The notes: generated from the letters alone by a model not told the origin. 64,000 nt of DNA from Oscillospiraceae bacterium (GCA_017427265.1 JAFRTG010000036.1:62001-126000), one strand, 5' to 3'; counted from the stretch's first letter, positions 52,801 to 60,357 are shown. A program made the numbers and translations.

Positions 52801-53222
52801 CTGTCATCAGTCTGCCGCCGAACCAGCTCGGTTATGTTCTGCCGGATGTCGTTACGGACCCGGAAACCGGGATCAGCGGCGAGGTCAACAATATCATGAA
52901 CTTTCTGACGATGCGCGGCCGGAAGGATATTTTCTACGGAAATGTGACGATCTACGGGAATAAGGGCGGCAGCGTCGAAGCGTATTGCAGAGAATACGGA
53001 TATTGTTTTGCAGCGCTGGATCCGGTCTGCAGGGTGCGCGGCGATATCACCGGCGACGACCTTGTCAATGAGGACGATATCCGCACGCTGATCCGGTTTA
53101 TTACGGAGTGTGCAGGCATCATGCTGCCCGGCAAAGCGGCGGAAGCGGCCGATCTGGACGGCGACGGCATCATCACGATTCTTGATGCGGCGATTATGGC
53201 AAAAATTGCTTCTCAGACATAA
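46875..53222 (+). CDS. Secreted subtilase with LRR repeats and type I dockerin
   Basis: A 2115-residue exported protein. After a signal peptide comes an I9-like propeptide (to about residue 210, YAEPERILHT), then a complete S8 peptidase: Asp251 in ALIDTGVN, His285 in HGSHTGG, Asn368 in AAGNDAAN and Ser449 in SGTSMAAPY. Two CHB_HEX_C_1-like domains (about 514 and 596, each with YYTTDG/YYTLDG), BspA-type leucine-rich repeats (about 690-1010) and four repeats with an L(T/K/Q)EGxDY motif (near residues 1259, 1452, 1632 and 1810) follow. The last 64 residues are a dockerin with two Ca-binding loops (GDITGDDLVNEDDI and ADLDGDGIITILDA). A cellulosome or cohesin partner is implied. The ATG at 46875 follows CGGAGG 8 bases upstream. 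Confidence 0.9.
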   Translation: MNRIRRRLAGFLAGTVLLTGWNGGLQLRSLAPAEPMSAEHFWAQLQTRPPQEHTGRFTELCYSQADETLQCDGKTVGADFGGFSVRNGMLKAEQRAVLTQAELDQGLPQDGFVSLEAAAERIGCTVTQRGGSLCVTSPFQTGTLIVKAGGSFDACGGQSVAADGRGLHVLQYPTAADAYSAYQQIVKEPHVIYAEPERILHTAEAPAGFSSADAEADVFMWGYAAVDTDAFKAQLDADGNPANEVVVALIDTGVNEKHDWLKGRIAPGGMSFTEEGVGYTDDHGHGSHTGGIIAHSTRENVKILPLKALDASGNGTSLEVYCAMLYAAEYGADVVNMSLGGIGDSLLIQEAAAVLDRQEIPCVVAAGNDAANCKYGSPACIDSVVTVSAVKTDINLLEQFGFFEPEPEMYSLADFSDFGDGIDFAAPGDSILSASFKSFGELYLKSGTSMAAPYVAACFANLADYDPELTFAERYDLLKKYAVDLGEPGFDDQFGHGMVCLRGIGGGAVQQLISAPSASVTGGTYDGPFPVTLSCDEPGAVIYYTTDGSVPDLENGMLYEEGAEIEIACDTVLNAVAFTETQQSRMLSVSYVIELKAPGFSAAPGRYEAGTELDITLYAAAGTDIYYTLDGSEPDPETAHKYDGREIPVRETTVIRAIAVLGSRQSPEAGAGYMIGEEGADRLILLRGTVLEGYYGGWDVLNLSELVPDTALTELAPRVLAGHRELETVILPDSVTKIGAECFVDCFSLKTVTAKGVTEIGAGAFENCRGLVQAELPLVTVIPDAAFRNCTNLEAEYLSAEQIVSVGEYAFSGAGLKGEIRLPNLESAGEGAFSLIKASVNLIFSEKLTEIPDKMCAGTALEDMTAPGVTVIGDYYLGDEETGREFNNPGAFALTYEKITRAGAYAFGGACFGEGAEFGTANIRFDALESAGKGAFQNSSFGIGYFPRLKNVPDEMFRDTDYTAVYLERAETVGDYAFCSSWCKPIVVLGDSLTRIGKLTAGAFEQIRLIAGPDHEFIREMVSYTDIPYVVTPSLMITDEIDDVLHLNEDRYVSAIPLGFGAEVVWEQEENQSGDGSCRKFRLPTEQAGTFDCKCFLMRNGEKLAEKTLTFTVEDQNGTVIFAVGKPYLIPMPKQHSTSARMAYLQFWAEDDGTYYFSSNAGTTKIYLSTSTPDSADYQLVQCDTAPVSCDLKCGDIAFLALEQLDDAEYTSFCVSAEPPEHSLGADGSMKLEHQYYPAGSDLTKLSAAVTAGGETLTEGKDYVLCTAETENGASVCCALGTGRFYGMLSDEIRFYEDYQAGTELQLKNIGRSRQYFRITDAPAGTLICSLTLRENALRRLANGGDAANRLLRTVSVQTEICDENGKNIGRLPDAENGTAVSFTAASDGEYYLSVWNTSDGCLEDAVLKSVSGKANYCIANCEISSTECRFTGSPCDPGLKIRNSSGIVLKEGTDYQVVTVSNVLPGFMTSVITGTGQYYGMAAVKTGISHVFRNAASISADSTFSCGSGCHLFLIWTEHGRQYLLNSEQDGREYDICYYPVGDAALQDTEESAWRNDNVICSGDVVEGCGYAYLMIRNQYEPTLFSFSAIDDSASINDFSAASVIMNDMVFTGAALTPKPTVMLDGKVLQEGVDYTVNVPELVAACGTYQLTLVGTGSLTGIRKVVFSVVMPEQTEIPLLRGDLEKTETAAANHALLYRWIPETYSYVMKKKSAVYVRLQVLNENGMAVGDCSGIGTDASEVKTEPGKVYYITVSPKVPEQEAELEFSLHMAGKLIADCEITGETFLPYSADRPYPDITVRDGGRLLTEGTDYTLLRNQFLRTGYNEILVRGAGDYAGETTFSYVLYPDLQELLPELTPEYISAGESCTATCSDPEDRGLYVFTAPSDGTYYLEAPAHENCGVVFLVYDENMQVYPYHQIGFSMKKGESIRVLVLRDWLENDFGQTVFFRITENAPVVQFESDGYGYLIEDGYASVISLPPNQLGYVLPDVVTDPETGISGEVNNIMNFLTMRGRKDIFYGNVTIYGNKGGSVEAYCREYGYCFAALDPVCRVRGDITGDDLVNEDDIRTLIRFITECAGIMLPGKAAEAADLDGDGIITILDAAIMAKIASQT

Positions 53223-53235
53223 TCATGATCCTTGG

Positions 53236-53274
53236 AACAGGAGTACCGTGTGCAGTGCGGTGCTCCTGTTTTTG
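53236..53274 (+). terminator. Terminator of the dockerin-protease gene
   Basis: AACAGGAG-ACCG pairs with CGGT-CTCCTGTT (one mismatch) with a short loop, followed by TTTTTG, 13 bases after the stop. Confidence 0.8.
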
Positions 53275-53399
53275 TTCAGAATCTTTCCCTTTATCGGATA
53301 ATTCGTACAAATCATGCAATGCTATTGCAGTGGTTCATCGGCTTTTTGCGCTTTTTTGCTGTTTTTGAAAAAACTTTCTTTGAAATTGCGGGAAAGCCC

Positions 53400-53428
53400 T
53401 TGCAAATTGTGTCGAAATATGGTATACT
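53400..53428 (+). promoter_or_regulatory. cmk-plsC promoter
   Basis: TTGCAA (53400-53405) and TATACT (53423-53428) are 17 bp apart, 39 bases before the cmk ATG. The rest of 53275-53399 holds nothing recognisable. Confidence 0.75.
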
Positions 53429-53467
53429 ATATGGGAATATCAATGCTCTTTGCTGTGGAGGATCGTA

Positions 53468-54139
53468 ATGAAGACGATTAATATTGCCGTTGACGGACCG
53501 TCGGGCGCCGGGAAAAGCACACTTGCCCGCCGCATTGCCGCCCGTCTTGGCTATATTTATGTTGATACCGGTGCGCTTTACCGTGCAATTGCATATGATA
53601 TGCTGCAGCATCATGCTGAAACCGAGCAGGAAATTGCCGAACGTCTGCCGCAGCTCCGCATCTCGATTGCCTATGAGGACGGCGTACAGCATGTCCTTGT
53701 GAACGGGACGGATGTTTCCGGCAGGATCCGGACGCCGGAGGTTTCTATGGGGGCTTCCCGTGTTTCCGCGATCCCTGCGGTCCGGCAGTTTTTGTTTGCA
53801 CTGCAGCAGCAGCTGGCAAGGGATCATTCCGTCGTGATGGACGGCCGCGATATCGGCACCGTTGTGCTGCCGGATGCGGATGTCAAGATCTTTCTGACAG
53901 CTTCTCCCGAAAAGCGCGCAATGCGCCGGTTCCTTGAGCTTGAGGAGAAACAGCCCGGCGTTCAGACCTATGATGAGGTACTTGCAGATGTAATTCGGCG
54001 TGATGAACAGGATATGACCAGAGAGATCTCTCCGCTTCGTCAGGCAGAAGATGCAGTGCTCGTCGATACTTCAGATGCGGATCTGGAGCAGTCGGAGCAG
54101 ATGCTGCTCGACGTATGTAAGGAGAAACTCAAATTATGA
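53468..54139 (+). CDS. cmk: Cytidylate kinase
   Basis: A 223-residue kinase that phosphorylates CMP and dCMP. The P-loop VDGPSGAGKST (residues 8-18), the CMP-binding region (YVDTGALYRA, MDGRDIGTVVLPDAD) and the lid region with RRFLELEEKQP are all present. Its ATG follows TTTGCTGTGGAGG. The downstream gene overlaps it by 4 bases (ATGA), giving the common cmk-plsC pair of Firmicutes. Confidence 0.96.
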   Translation: MKTINIAVDGPSGAGKSTLARRIAARLGYIYVDTGALYRAIAYDMLQHHAETEQEIAERLPQLRISIAYEDGVQHVLVNGTDVSGRIRTPEVSMGASRVSAIPAVRQFLFALQQQLARDHSVVMDGRDIGTVVLPDADVKIFLTASPEKRAMRRFLELEEKQPGVQTYDEVLADVIRRDEQDMTREISPLRQAEDAVLVDTSDADLEQSEQMLLDVCKEKLKL

Positions 54140-56862
54140 ATCGGTTTTATAAATTTGCCATAGCCGTGCTGCGCAGGGTTATGCCGCTGTGGTATAAGCT
54201 GGAGACCGACGGACTTGAAAATCTGCCGGAGGACAGCGGATACCTGTTTGTCAGTAATCACCGCAGCAATGCGGACCCGATTCTGATCGGCGTGCAGAAT
54301 CCCGAAACGCAGTTCTGCTTCCTTGCCAAGCAGGAGCTCTTTTCCGACGGACTGGTCGGATGGCTGCTCAGAAAGCTCGGCGCGGTTGCAGTTGACCGCG
54401 GTGCCGGCGATGTCGATGCACTGGAGGAAATTGCCTACCGTCTGCAAAACGGAGAAAACGCACTGATTTTTCCGGAAGGGACAAGATCCAAGGACGGTAC
54501 ACTCGGGCATTTCAAAACCGGTGCGGCACTGATCGCCGCGCAGACAGGCGTTCCGGTTGTTCCGGTCGCCATTTCATTTGAGGATGAGCTGCATTTCCGG
54601 AGCACAATCTATATCCGGTACGGTGCACCCTTTGAGATTCCGACAACGGACGTCAGCGATCCGTCGCCGGCAGTGCTCAAGCAGGTGCGGCGTGAGATGC
54701 AGTCACATGTTGCTGCGCTGCTGGAGCTGAATGAAAAAGCAATGACAGACGCGCAGCTTGCCGCATTGCCCGATTTCGGAGAGCCGGAGGCGGAGACGCC
54801 CGAACCGGAGCCGCGAAACCGGAAATCTGCGGCCGAAGCGGATCAGCAGAAGCCGGAGAAACAGGCTGAGACCGGATCTCCGAAGCAGAACCGTCCGCAG
54901 AAGGATCCCGAAACGGAATCCGATGAGAAAAAGAAGACTGTTCCGATGCCCGCTGCCAGACCGAAGGCCGTCAAAAAGCCTGTGGCTGTGGTGGCTGCTT
55001 CCCGGAGCAAGGGCGAAAACGATGCGGCGGAAAAGCCCGCCGGAACCGCTGCGGACAGAATCATGAAAACAGAAGAAACAAAGAAATCAGAGGAGAGCGA
55101 ACTGAAAATGAGCAAGAATCATCTGCAGGATCAGCCCGAGGATCAGATCAAAGAGAACAAAACGGGCGAGGAGATCATCGAAAAGACAAAGAAAAAGGCT
55201 GATTCCGTAACCGGTGAACTGGAAGAGATCATCAGCGGCGTCGAGAAGGAAGTTTCCGAGACCGCAGAAAAGGTCAGCGGCAAGGTGAAGAAGCAGGCTG
55301 ATAAGGCTGCGGAAAAGGCAAAGGATAAGATCGGCAAGCTGAAGGATGAAACCGCAGAGGAGCTGAGCGATGCTGCGAATGATGCAGCTGATGAGATCGA
55401 CGAATTCATCGACGATGCAGAGACCGTTGCGGATGATGCGGATTATGATCCGGAGGCCGAGGATTATATCGACGAGGGTGATGATTATATCACCGATGAA
55501 GAGGATTATGATCCGGATGAGGATATCCGTCAGGCGATGGAGGAAGCAAATGCAGAGTCTCTGCCGTTCCGCCTGAAGAATCCCTTCAAGAAAAAGCGCA
55601 ATGCCGATGCGGAGCCTGTTGATGATGTGGATGTTCCGCTCGATGACGAATATGATGACGGCGCCGGAAAGTCCGGCCTGCTCGGCGGTCTCTCCCTCAA
55701 GAATCCGTTCCGTAAAAAGGATGCTGACGAGTACGATGAAGAGTACGACGAGGATTATGACGAAGAGTACGACGAAGAATATGACGATGAAGAGTATGAC
55801 GATGAGGAGGGCGGTCACCGCTTTGATTACGGCAGACTTGCACTGATCCTTACGTTTGCAATTCTCGGCATCTTTGCGATTGACTTTGCACGCCGCGTCA
55901 TTCACCAGTGGCGGAATGACAAGGGCAATCTGGAAATCTCAAGCATGGAGTCTGCTTCCGTTGAATCCATGAATACACCGGAAACCACGCTCCCGGTTGA
56001 AGGAACAACGGCAATTCCGGAGCAGACCAAGATGACCATTCCGATTACGACCATGACCACGACTGCGCTGACGACGACCGCTTCCGGCGGCTCGACCGGT
56101 GTCGGCACTGTGATCGACAACAGAGAGACCGAAACGCAGGTTGTTCCGAATGATGCAGTCCGCAGCGGCAGCCTTGTTCTGATCGACAACGATCATCCGC
56201 AGGGCTTTACGCCGACACTCGTTCCGTTCTCGAACATTCCTTATCAGCATCTGCGTCTGGTCAGAACCGAGGATGTTGTGGATTCTTCTGTTTCCACGCC
56301 GCTCTGCACGATGTTCAATGACTTCTTCAATGCGACCGGCATCGGCAATATCATGGTCTACAACACGACCGGCGCCCCGACTTATCCGCCGTATTCCGTT
56401 TCTCTGCCGGAGCGCGCAAGCGGTCTGACGCTTGACTTTGCAATCCTGAACGAAGCAGCACAGAGCCACGTTCCGTATACGCCGGACGGCAATTACGCAT
56501 GGCTGACGGAACATGCTGCGGATTACGGCTTTATCGTCCGTTATCCGGCTGACAAGGCTGAGGTCACGGGTCAGAACGGTATGACATGGCATTTCCGTTA
56601 TGTCGGTGCACCGCACGCAAGATACATGGCTGATAACGGCATTTGCCTGGAAGAATACCTGAAGCTGATCGCACAGCATACCTGGAACACCGAGCATCTG
56701 AAGGCAACTGTTCTCGGTACGGAGTATGAAATGTATTATGTTCCGGCCGACGAGACGAATGCAACAACCGAAATCAAGTTCCCGAAGAATGAGGACGGCA
56801 TTGTTCCGATGATCTCCGGCGATAACATTGACGGCTTCGTTGTTGCGATTGCCAAGCACTGA
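54136..56862 (+). CDS. PlsC acyltransferase fused to a VanY-like membrane domain
   Basis: A 908-residue protein. Residues 1-205 are a complete PlsC-type 1-acyl-glycerol-3-phosphate acyltransferase (NHRSNADPILI, FPEGTRSKDGTLGHFK, GVPVVPVAIS), which makes phosphatidic acid. Residues 205-560 are a Lys/Glu/Pro linker with amphipathic heptads and a very acidic stretch. A membrane helix spans about 567-589, followed by a Thr-rich linker. Residues 680-908 resemble VanY D-Ala-D-Ala carboxypeptidase (PERASGLTLD at 758-767, TWHFRYVG with His819), but the metal His is Arg760 and the catalytic Glu is Met816, so it may be inactive. An internal ATG at 55108 with GAGGAG upstream could also give a separate product. 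Confidence 0.82.
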   Translation: MNRFYKFAIAVLRRVMPLWYKLETDGLENLPEDSGYLFVSNHRSNADPILIGVQNPETQFCFLAKQELFSDGLVGWLLRKLGAVAVDRGAGDVDALEEIAYRLQNGENALIFPEGTRSKDGTLGHFKTGAALIAAQTGVPVVPVAISFEDELHFRSTIYIRYGAPFEIPTTDVSDPSPAVLKQVRREMQSHVAALLELNEKAMTDAQLAALPDFGEPEAETPEPEPRNRKSAAEADQQKPEKQAETGSPKQNRPQKDPETESDEKKKTVPMPAARPKAVKKPVAVVAASRSKGENDAAEKPAGTAADRIMKTEETKKSEESELKMSKNHLQDQPEDQIKENKTGEEIIEKTKKKADSVTGELEEIISGVEKEVSETAEKVSGKVKKQADKAAEKAKDKIGKLKDETAEELSDAANDAADEIDEFIDDAETVADDADYDPEAEDYIDEGDDYITDEEDYDPDEDIRQAMEEANAESLPFRLKNPFKKKRNADAEPVDDVDVPLDDEYDDGAGKSGLLGGLSLKNPFRKKDADEYDEEYDEDYDEEYDEEYDDEEYDDEEGGHRFDYGRLALILTFAILGIFAIDFARRVIHQWRNDKGNLEISSMESASVESMNTPETTLPVEGTTAIPEQTKMTIPITTMTTTALTTTASGGSTGVGTVIDNRETETQVVPNDAVRSGSLVLIDNDHPQGFTPTLVPFSNIPYQHLRLVRTEDVVDSSVSTPLCTMFNDFFNATGIGNIMVYNTTGAPTYPPYSVSLPERASGLTLDFAILNEAAQSHVPYTPDGNYAWLTEHAADYGFIVRYPADKAEVTGQNGMTWHFRYVGAPHARYMADNGICLEEYLKLIAQHTWNTEHLKATVLGTEYEMYYVPADETNATTEIKFPKNEDGIVPMISGDNIDGFVVAIAKH
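55723..55811 (+). repeat. Acidic Asp/Glu/Tyr repeat tract
   Basis: In-frame short repeats of GATGAAGAGTACGACGAGGA-type units encode alternating Tyr, Asp and Glu residues ahead of the membrane helix of the PlsC fusion protein. They form an imperfect tandem repeat and could vary in length between strains. Confidence 0.6.
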
Positions 56863-56872
56863 TTTTGATAAG

Positions 56873-56907
56873 AAAACCGCCTGTATTGCACAATACGGGC
56901 GGTTTTT
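56873..56907. terminator. Bidirectional terminator between plsC fusion and feoB
   Basis: AAAACCGCCTGTATT pairs with AATACGGGCGGTTTT (one G-T pair) and is followed by T-runs. It lies between two convergent genes. Confidence 0.85.
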
Positions 56908-56915
56908 CTATGCTT

Positions 56916-58958
56916 TCAGATCAGTACGGCGGCCGCGTGCAGGATACTGCAAAGGATGATGCCCGTGAGCAGCGGGAGAAGCCATGCGGCCAGTGTTGCA
57001 CGGAGACTGCCGGTTTCTTTCCGGATGGTGAGGAGCGTTGTCGCGCACGGCGCGTGAAACAGCGTAAACACGAGAAAACATGCCGCTGTCAGTTTTGTCC
57101 AGCCGCTTGCAAGCAGCAGCATATGCAGACTTTCCAGTGAGCCGTAATCCGTCAGCGTACCGGCGCCGAGATAGGCTGTGAGCGCTGCGGGCAGGATGAT
57201 TTCATTCGCAGGCAAACCGAGGATAAACGCCAGCAGCAGCTCGCCGTCAAGACCGATGAAATTTCCGGCAGGCTGCAGGAAGGCCGCAATTCCGCGCAAA
57301 AGACTGCGGTTTCCGATGTGCAGATTGGCCAGAATCCAGATCAGCAGACTGACCGGCGCTGCGACTGCAACCGCTCTGCAAAGAACCAGAATTGTCCGGT
57401 CCAGCAGCGAGCGTACAAGGATTTTTCCGATCTGCGGTCTGCGATAGGGCGGAAGCTCCAGAATGCAGCTGCCGGGATTTCCGCGCAGAACCGTTCTGCC
57501 GAGCAGTGCGGAGATGCCGAATGATACCGCAATACTCAGCGCAATCAGAAGCGTCATCAGCAGCGCGGCGTAAAGCGATTTCTGCGGCGAGCTCCCTGCG
57601 AAAAAGATCGTCACGACAGCGAGCAGTGCCGGAAATCTGCCGTTGCAGGGCACAAAGGAATTTGTCAGCACAGCAATGAGCCGTTCCTTTTTTCCTTCGA
57701 TAATCCGGCAGCCCGTCACGCCGACTGCATTGCAGCCGAATCCCATTGTCATGGTGAGCGCCTGCTTTCCGCAGGCTTTGCAGCGTGCACAGCAGCGATC
57801 CATGTTGAATGCGATGCGCGGCAGCAGGCCGGTATCCTCCAAAACAGTAAAAAGCGGAAAAAAGACGGCCATCGGCGGGAGCATCACTGCTATGACCCAG
57901 CCGGTTCCGCGCAGAACGCCGTCTATCAGCGCGCCGGACAGCCATTGCGGGATGCCAAGCTGCTGTGATTGATCCAGAAGAAATGAACACAATGCCGAAA
58001 ATCCCCGCGACAGGAGTTCCGACGGTGCATTGACGCCGACCATCGTCAGCCAGAAAACTGCCGTCAGCAACAGCAGCATCAGCGGCAGACGAACCCATCT
58101 GCATGTTAGTATGCGGTCGGCGCGTTCCGTTCCGCGGTGCGGGTACTGCGGAATGCGAAAGAATTCCTGTGTGAGAGCGGCGGCTTCCTCCAGCAGTTCC
58201 CTGTGCGAACGATGTGTGCGGCAGGGCGGAGATTTCTGCATGACCGATTCCGCAGCCTGCCCGACGGCGCGCAGCGATGCACGCTCCCGCGCAGAGATTC
58301 CGATAACCGGAACGCCCAGCTTCTCAGAAAGCCCTTGCATGTTGATTTCGATGTGCTTTTTCCGTGCGGTGTCCATCATGTTCAGGCAGAGCACCGCTGC
58401 GGGATCTGTTTCCATGATTTCCAGCAGCAGAGCGATGCCGCGAACCGGTGCTGCTGCATCGCAGATACAAAGAATGCAGTCGTGCGGCTCACTGCGGATG
58501 ATCTGACCGGTGACGGCTTCCTCTGCGGTCTCTGAATTGACGGAATATGTCCCCGGCGTGTCGATCAGCCGGACGGATTCGCCGTTCAGATGCATGATTC
58601 CCTCTGCTCCCGAAACAGTTTTGCCGCACCAGTTTCCGGTATGCTGCCGCAGACCCGTCAGCGCATTGAACACAGAGCTTTTGCCGACGTTCGGGTTTCC
58701 GGCCAGCAGGATTGTTCTGACCGGACGGAGCAGTTTTACGGTGATGCTGCGGCAGATTTCCACCCGCAGCGCAAGCGTAATGCCGTGGACAGAGAAGGCG
58801 GCGGGCGATCCGCCGGGCGCGCGCAGTCTGCAGCAAATCTCTGCGCCTTCTGTCAAACCGAGCTCTGCGAGATGCCGCCGGTCAGCTTCTTCCGCACGGA
58901 TTCCGGTGATCTCTGCGGCCTGCCCGACCGGCAGATCTGCCAGTGTTTGTGTTGCCAA
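56916..58958 (-). CDS. feoB: FeoA-FeoB fusion, ferrous iron transporter
   Basis: A 680-residue Fe(II) transporter. Residues 1-75 form a FeoA-like SH3 domain (TQTLADLPVGQAAEITGI, LGLTEGAEI, ALRVEICRSITV). FeoB follows with the G-domain motifs GNPNVGKSSVFNALTG, DTPGTYSV and NMMD, and the membrane core GFGCNAVGVTGCRIIEG and LTNSFVPCNGRFPALL. FeoB usually has a separate FeoA; here they are joined. The probable start is TTG at 58958 with AAGGGGTG in a hairpin 3' arm; ATG candidates further upstream lie inside the hairpin. See the hairpin entry. Confidence 0.92.
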   Translation of the reverse strand: MATQTLADLPVGQAAEITGIRAEEADRRHLAELGLTEGAEICCRLRAPGGSPAAFSVHGITLALRVEICRSITVKLLRPVRTILLAGNPNVGKSSVFNALTGLRQHTGNWCGKTVSGAEGIMHLNGESVRLIDTPGTYSVNSETAEEAVTGQIIRSEPHDCILCICDAAAPVRGIALLLEIMETDPAAVLCLNMMDTARKKHIEINMQGLSEKLGVPVIGISARERASLRAVGQAAESVMQKSPPCRTHRSHRELLEEAAALTQEFFRIPQYPHRGTERADRILTCRWVRLPLMLLLLTAVFWLTMVGVNAPSELLSRGFSALCSFLLDQSQQLGIPQWLSGALIDGVLRGTGWVIAVMLPPMAVFFPLFTVLEDTGLLPRIAFNMDRCCARCKACGKQALTMTMGFGCNAVGVTGCRIIEGKKERLIAVLTNSFVPCNGRFPALLAVVTIFFAGSSPQKSLYAALLMTLLIALSIAVSFGISALLGRTVLRGNPGSCILELPPYRRPQIGKILVRSLLDRTILVLCRAVAVAAPVSLLIWILANLHIGNRSLLRGIAAFLQPAGNFIGLDGELLLAFILGLPANEIILPAALTAYLGAGTLTDYGSLESLHMLLLASGWTKLTAACFLVFTLFHAPCATTLLTIRKETGSLRATLAAWLLPLLTGIILCSILHAAAVLI

Positions 58959-58964
58959 ATGAAA

Positions 58965-59009
58965 ACACCCCTTCATATGCATGATCGTTATCAGCATATG
59001 AAGGGGTGT
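58965..59009 (-). terminator. Perfect 16-bp hairpin between nspC and feoB
   Basis: ACACCCCTTCATATGC (58965-58980) and GCATATGAAGGGGTGT (58994-59009) are perfect inverses around a 13-base loop. On the minus strand the 3' arm runs into TTTTCATTTG, so it works as a terminator for nspC. The same 3' arm contains AAGGGGTG, the only Shine-Dalgarno-like sequence in front of the feoB TTG start, so it could also control feoB translation or readthrough. No separate feoB promoter is visible. Confidence 0.7.
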
Positions 59010-59022
59010 GCGATTCGGTGCA

Positions 59023-60144
59023 TTAGAAGCGGTTTTTATAGTCGCTGAAATTGAAAGCGCGCAGGATTTTGCAGTTGCCGTCCGGTTCCCGTACTGCGAC
59101 CGCAGGCATCGGCATTCCGGTATACATGCGGGCTTTTGTCAGCGTATTGATTGCCATATCCGAAAAAACGAGCCGTTCACCGATTGCAAGTTCATGGTCG
59201 AAGGAATAATCGCCGAAGATGTCCTCAGGCAGACAGCTTCTTCCGCCGAGCCGGTAGGTATACTGCAGAACATTTGCTTTTTCTGCGCCGAGCAGCGGCG
59301 GACGGTACCGCACCTCTGTGATGTCCGATGCGTGGCAGACTGCCGAGGCATCCAAGATTGCGATCGGCATGCCGTTGTCAATGATGTCAACTACCGTCGT
59401 GATGAAATAGCCGGCTTCCCAGACGATCGCTTCGCCGGGTTCCAGATAAATTTTCAGGCCGAACCGGCTCTGCAGAATGGAGATGATCTCCTCAAGCCGC
59501 TCAAAGTTATAGCCTTCTCTTGTGATATGATGGCCGCCGCCGAGGTTGATCCATTCCATCTCCGGCAGCAATGCGCCGAACTTGGAAAGCACTGCGTTGA
59601 CCAGATGATACAGCGCATCCGAATTCTGCTCGTAAAGGGCATGAACATGCAGGCCGTTGATCTGTCTGCGCAGATGCATCGGGAACTGCGCCTTGGTGGT
59701 GCCGAGCCTCGAAAACGGTGCGCAGGGATCAAATTCCTCGATTTGCTGGGACATATATTCCGGATTGACGCGGATACCGACGGAAACGCCGCGCTGATGG
59801 GCAGCGCCGGCATAGCGCTCCAGCTGCGAGGGCGAATTGAATGTGATATGGTCGCAGATCTTCAGCAGGTCGTTCATCTCCTCCGGGAGATAGGCTGTCT
59901 GGCAAATATGGTTTTCACCGTGAAAATAGAGATGCGCAAGCTCTGCCTCATATGCAGATGCTGAGGATGTTCCGTCCAGATAACGCGAGATCATGGAATA
60001 AAACGGAACAGAAGAAAACGCCTTCTGCGCAAACAGGATTCTGCAGCCGGAACGCTGACGCAGGTCATCCAGCACAGAAAGATTCTGCTTCAGTTTTGCC
60101 TGATCTATGAGATAGCAGGGGGAGGGAAGAGCCGATTCCAGCAT
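59023..60144 (-). CDS. nspC: Carboxynorspermidine decarboxylase
   Basis: A 373-residue PLP decarboxylase of the alanine-racemase-like fold. It makes spermidine or norspermidine from the carboxylated precursor. The start LESALPSPCYLIDQAKL, PLP lysine in ILFAQKAFS, HALYEQNSDA, INLGGGHHITREGYN, EPGEAIVW and the terminal CHASDITEVRY block are NspC signatures. The carboxynorspermidine dehydrogenase gene that normally pairs with it is not in the window. The ATG at 60144 follows AAAGGAG by 10 bases. Confidence 0.93.
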   Translation of the reverse strand: MLESALPSPCYLIDQAKLKQNLSVLDDLRQRSGCRILFAQKAFSSVPFYSMISRYLDGTSSASAYEAELAHLYFHGENHICQTAYLPEEMNDLLKICDHITFNSPSQLERYAGAAHQRGVSVGIRVNPEYMSQQIEEFDPCAPFSRLGTTKAQFPMHLRRQINGLHVHALYEQNSDALYHLVNAVLSKFGALLPEMEWINLGGGHHITREGYNFERLEEIISILQSRFGLKIYLEPGEAIVWEAGYFITTVVDIIDNGMPIAILDASAVCHASDITEVRYRPPLLGAEKANVLQYTYRLGGRSCLPEDIFGDYSFDHELAIGERLVFSDMAINTLTKARMYTGMPMPAVAVREPDGNCKILRAFNFSDYKNRF

Positions 60145-60187
60145 CGCGTTGACACTCCTTTGCTGCGGTAATAAAATGTTCATATTC

Positions 60188-60216
60188 AGTATAGCATATT
60201 CCGCCCGATTTTGCAA
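60188..60216 (-). promoter_or_regulatory. nspC promoter
   Basis: On the minus strand TTGCAA (60211-60216) and TATACT (60188-60193) are 17 bp apart, 43 bases upstream of the nspC ATG. Confidence 0.8.
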
Positions 60217-60273
60217 GTGCTTCAAAAGACTTTCGCAAAAAAACGTCAGAATTCGGAAATCTTCCCCTGATAC

Positions 60274-60302
60274 TTGCATTTTTACGCAAGATGTGCTATA
60301 AT
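60274..60302 (+). promoter_or_regulatory. Promoter of the amidase-FkbH operon
   Basis: TTGCAT (60274-60279) and TATAAT (60297-60302) are 17 bp apart. It is back to back with the nspC promoter. Confidence 0.83.
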
Positions 60303-60357
60303 AATCCTGTATATAAAAATACATTTTCAGAAGATAAAACAGACAGGAGATAAATAT

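Noticed and set aside
54136-56862. Calling the C-terminal domain an active D-Ala-D-Ala carboxypeptidase.
   Set aside because: The metal His and the catalytic Glu are replaced (Arg760 and Met816), so only the fold resemblance is claimed.
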